A stretch of DNA of 8,486 nucleotides. Origin: an uncultured Selenomonadaceae bacterium. GTDB taxonomy: Bacteria; Bacillota; Negativicutes; Selenomonadales; Selenomonadaceae. The notes below the pieces were generated by a model, which ran no database searches, was not told where the DNA came from, and saw nothing but the letters and a program-made list of their open reading frames with translations. The position numbers were made by a program, and so were the translations under genes. Each line of letters opens with the position of its first letter. The first letter of the stretch is position 1. The stretch lies in the NCBI GenBank assembly GCA_905233965.1, contig CAJOFG010000074.1:1-8486 (forward strand). Reading direction: 5' to 3'. Shown one piece after another: positions 6,647-8,486 of the stretch.

Positions 6647-7086
6647 TGACTCCGAACGACGACAAAAGAAAATTCGATGACGGTGTGCACATTGCCTGCA
6701 TCAACAGTCGTTACGACGGTGACAATTTCTCTGCGCTGAAAGATCTGATGCATGACTTTTGGTGTACGGATCCCGACGAAATGAGACACACTCTGCTTGC
6801 CGAACGAATGAGATTTTTGAAAAATCCTTTGGAAGGAGCCGGTAATATGGGTATTCATGAAATTATTCGCGAAGTTTACAAAGACGACTTCGACAACATG
6901 GAAAAAAGAGTTACCAAAGAAGTTACAGAAACCGTTACCAAAGAAGTTACCGAAAACGTCACGAAAAAAACTTTGATTGAAAATATTCGCAACATGATGA
7001 AAAATTTCAATGTTACTGCAGAACAAGCTATGAACGGGCTTGAAGTTTCGCCGGAACTCCGGAAAGAAATTGCGCCGCTCATTTGA
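6646..7086 (+). CDS. C-terminal remnant of an Rpn-family (PD-(D/E)XK nuclease/transposase-like) protein
   Basis: The 146-aa product resembles only the C-terminal part of Rpn-family proteins (recombination-promoting nuclease or putative transposase). FDDGVHIACINSRYDGD (10-26), LMHDFWCTDPDEM (34-46) and LLAERMRFLKN (50-60) match the usual linker. The tail has VTKE/VTET repeats (89-108) and a final helix with NVTAEQAMNGLEVS (122-135). The PD-(D/E)XK catalytic domain that should come first is absent, so nuclease activity is not expected. The ATG at 6646 overlaps the preceding stop, with GGGA 8 bases upstream; an in-frame ATG at 6607 would lie inside the previous gene. tyrS follows closely. It may be a decayed insertion that kept an open frame, or a retained small protein of unknown role. 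Confidence 0.7.
   Translation: MTPNDDKRKFDDGVHIACINSRYDGDNFSALKDLMHDFWCTDPDEMRHTLLAERMRFLKNPLEGAGNMGIHEIIREVYKDDFDNMEKRVTKEVTETVTKEVTENVTKKTLIENIRNMMKNFNVTAEQAMNGLEVSPELRKEIAPLI
6910..6957 (+). repeat. Two tandem 24-base repeats inside the Rpn remnant
   Basis: Positions 6910-6933 and 6934-6957 match at 22 of 24 bases and encode VTKEVTET and VTKEVTEN. Such repeats are common in Rpn-family tails and probably vary in copy number by slippage without shifting the frame. Confidence 0.8.
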
Positions 7087-7113
7087 CTTGAAATTTATAA
7101 AGGAGAGATTTTG

Positions 7114-8334
7114 TTGGCAGAAAAAAATGTTTTTGATACGCTTTCGGAGCGCGGATTTATAGCGCAATGCACCGACGAGGCGGAAGTAAGAAAATTGCTC
7201 GGCGAAAAATCCGTGACGTTTTATATCGGATTCGACCCGACGGCGGACAGTTTGCACGCCGGACATTTTATCGCGCTCATGGTCATGGCGCATATGCAAC
7301 GCGCCGGACATCGTCCGATTTGTCTTGTCGGCGGAGGAACCGGAACCGTCGGCGATCCGTCCGGGCGATCTGATTTGCGGAAAGTCATGACGGACGAAAT
7401 TATTGAACATAACTGCGAATGTTTTAAAAAACAAATTGCGCGTTTCATTGACTTCAGCGACGGCAAAGCTTTAATGGTGAATAACGGTGACTGGCTCCGG
7501 AAACTCGGCTACATTGATTTGCTCCGGGAAGTCGGTGCACACTTCACCGTGAACAGAATGTTGGCGGCGGAATGTTACAAACAGCGTTGGGAAAAAGGTT
7601 TGACTTTCCTGGAGTTTAACTACATGGTCATGCAGGCCTACGATTTTTACACGCTCAATAAAAATTACGGTTGCGAAATGCAACTCGGCGGTGACGATCA
7701 ATGGTCGAACATTATCGCCGGCGTTGAACTGACACGCAGAAAAACCGGTCGCGCCTGTTACGGACTGACGAATAAACTTTTGACGAAAAGCGACGGCTCC
7801 AAAATGGGCAAGACTGCCGGCGGTGCGCTCTGGTTGGACGCGGAAAAAGTTTCGCCTTACGATTTTTATCAATACTGGAGAAACATTGACGATGCCGACG
7901 TTAAAACTTGTCTGTCGCTCCTGACTTTCCTGCCTATGGAAGAAGTCAACCGTCTCAGCTCGCTTGAAGGTTCTGCGATTAACGAGGCGAAAAAAATTCT
8001 CGCTTACGAAGTGACAAAACTTGTTCACGGTGAAGAGGCAGCGAAAGGTGCGGAAAAATCCGCGTCTGAAATTTTTTCCGGCAAGAGTACGGAAAATATG
8101 CCTGCTGTCGAAACGCCCGGAGCTGTCGGAAAAAAATTGCTTGACGTTCTCGCCGGCGAAAAAATTATCGAATCGAAAGCCGAAGGTCGCCGCTTGATTT
8201 CCCAAAACGGATTGACGCTCAACGACGAAAAAATTTCAGACCCGGATTATATTTTCACCGATAAAGATTTTCCGGACGGCGCGGCTGTTCTCCGCAAGGG
8301 CAAGAAAAAATTTTACAAACTCGTTTCAAAATAA
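7114..8334 (+). CDS. tyrS: Tyrosine--tRNA ligase
   Basis: This class I aminoacyl-tRNA synthetase charges tRNA-Tyr with tyrosine using ATP. The 406-aa protein has the HIGH-type motif HAGHF (48-52) after [11 protein letters not shown], the tyrosine pocket segment YMVMQAYDF and [11 protein letters not shown], the KMSKS-type loop KMGKT (230-234), and a C-terminal S4 RNA-binding domain from about residue 335 to the end. Length and motif order match bacterial TyrRS closely, and nothing essential is missing. Two adjacent TTG codons can start it. The one at 7114 is 8 bases after GGAG (7102-7105) and gives the common MAE start; the one at 7111 is 5 bases away. The gap to the Rpn remnant is 24-27 bases with no T-box leader, so regulation in the manner of many Firmicute synthetase genes is not visible here. 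Confidence 0.95.
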   Translation: MAEKNVFDTLSERGFIAQCTDEAEVRKLLGEKSVTFYIGFDPTADSLHAGHFIALMVMAHMQRAGHRPICLVGGGTGTVGDPSGRSDLRKVMTDEIIEHNCECFKKQIARFIDFSDGKALMVNNGDWLRKLGYIDLLREVGAHFTVNRMLAAECYKQRWEKGLTFLEFNYMVMQAYDFYTLNKNYGCEMQLGGDDQWSNIIAGVELTRRKTGRACYGLTNKLLTKSDGSKMGKTAGGALWLDAEKVSPYDFYQYWRNIDDADVKTCLSLLTFLPMEEVNRLSSLEGSAINEAKKILAYEVTKLVHGEEAAKGAEKSASEIFSGKSTENMPAVETPGAVGKKLLDVLAGEKIIESKAEGRRLISQNGLTLNDEKISDPDYIFTDKDFPDGAAVLRKGKKKFYKLVSK

Positions 8335-8342
8335 ATCTGCGA

Positions 8343-8366
8343 CGGCGGAAAAAATTTTTGCCTCCG
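8343..8366 (+). terminator. Possible imperfect terminator hairpin after tyrS
   Basis: CGG/CCG and GG/CC pairs, each followed by a mismatch, surround an AAAA/TTTT core 9 bases after the tyrS stop. The T-run is inside the palindrome and not after it, so efficient termination is uncertain. Confidence 0.35.
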
Positions 8367-8401
8367 ACAAACGCCCGTGTCGTCTCGTGTTAGGTGTAAA
8401 A

Positions 8402-8418
8402 TCAAATGAGACATTTGA
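8402..8418 (+). promoter_or_regulatory. Local dyad TCAAATG-AGA-CATTTGA
   Basis: This is a perfect 7-bp inverted repeat with a 3-base spacer. Its right arm also belongs to a 12-base segment (8407-8418) complementary to the start region of the last gene, so the two pairings exclude each other. As DNA it could equally be an operator: it overlaps the -35 position of a candidate promoter. Confidence 0.6.
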
Positions 8419-8478
8419 AAAGAATTCAGGTAAAATAAATTCAAACAACAAACCTGAAAGGAAAAATCAAATGTCTCA
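8407..8478 (+). promoter_or_regulatory. Leader fold that can bury the start codon
   Basis: TGAGACATTTGA (8407-8418) is perfectly complementary to TCAAATGTCTCA (8467-8478), which contains the ATG at 8471. Inside this helix TTCAGGT (8425-8431) pairs with ACCTGAA (8452-8458), whose last bases overlap the ribosome site GAAAGG (8456-8461). The nested fold would hide start and ribosome site together. Confidence 0.5.
8408..8436 (+). promoter_or_regulatory. Candidate promoter for the last gene
   Basis: GAGACA (8408-8413) and TAAAAT (8431-8436) are 17 bases apart; the -35 matches TTGACA at four of six positions. Another TAAAAT (8397-8402) lacks a recognisable -35 but would place the whole leader fold in the transcript. 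I cannot choose between them. Confidence 0.3.
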
Positions 8479-8486
8479 ACAAAATA
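8471..8486 (+). CDS. Start of an unidentified gene, cut by the window edge
   Basis: ATG at 8471 is preceded by GAAAGG (8456-8461) with 9 bases between, and opens with MSQQN before the sequence ends. Five codons are too few to identify a product. The AT-rich leader with complementary segments suggests a regulated gene separate from tyrS. Confidence 0.5.

Noticed and set aside
7087..7113. T-box leader for tyrS
   Set aside because: The gap to the previous gene is under 30 bases, too short for any T-box structure.
6601..8205. Long minus-strand open frames at 6601-7434 and 7471-8205
   Set aside because: They lie opposite well-recognised genes, have compositions rich in Phe/Arg/Asn typical of antisense frames, and resemble no family.

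Overview
The window looks like ordinary chromosome from an anaerobic Firmicute-type bacterium, possibly of the Negativicutes. The grounds are moderately AT-rich DNA with many AAAATTTT-type codon runs, GGAG-type ribosome sites, TTG starts, an Rpn-family tail of the sort seen in selenomonads, and a DUF4422 protein. The taxonomic call is an inference from style and is weak.

Layout. Positions 62-346 (+) hold a small unrecognised ORF. Positions 347-495 are a hairpin-rich gap. Positions 496-2254 (-) hold a membrane-anchored MutS-family ATPase gene broken by one apparent single-base indel. A 348-base gap (2261-2608) carries divergent promoters and a mosaic of short repeats, some of which match, inverted, the other side of the MutS-like gene. 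From about 2571 rightward everything is on the + strand: a secreted zinc amidase (2609-3190) with a close-by DUF4422 protein (3215-4732) bearing an unidentified N-terminal half; then cca (4870-6099), a gamma-carbonic-anhydrase-like protein (6119-6646), a truncated Rpn-family ORF overlapping it by one base (6646-7086), and tyrS (7114-8334). A gene starting at 8471 runs off the window; its leader can fold so that the start codon is buried.

Functionally there are two + strand groups. The first, amidase plus DUF4422, suggests cell-envelope or surface-glycan work. The second, cca through tyrS, is mainly tRNA maturation and charging with two passengers. No complete mobile element, CRISPR array, rRNA or tRNA gene was seen. 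The points most worth checking are the inverted repeat blocks bracketing the MutS-like gene, the extra hairpin block in one of them, and the alternative pairings over the last start codon.
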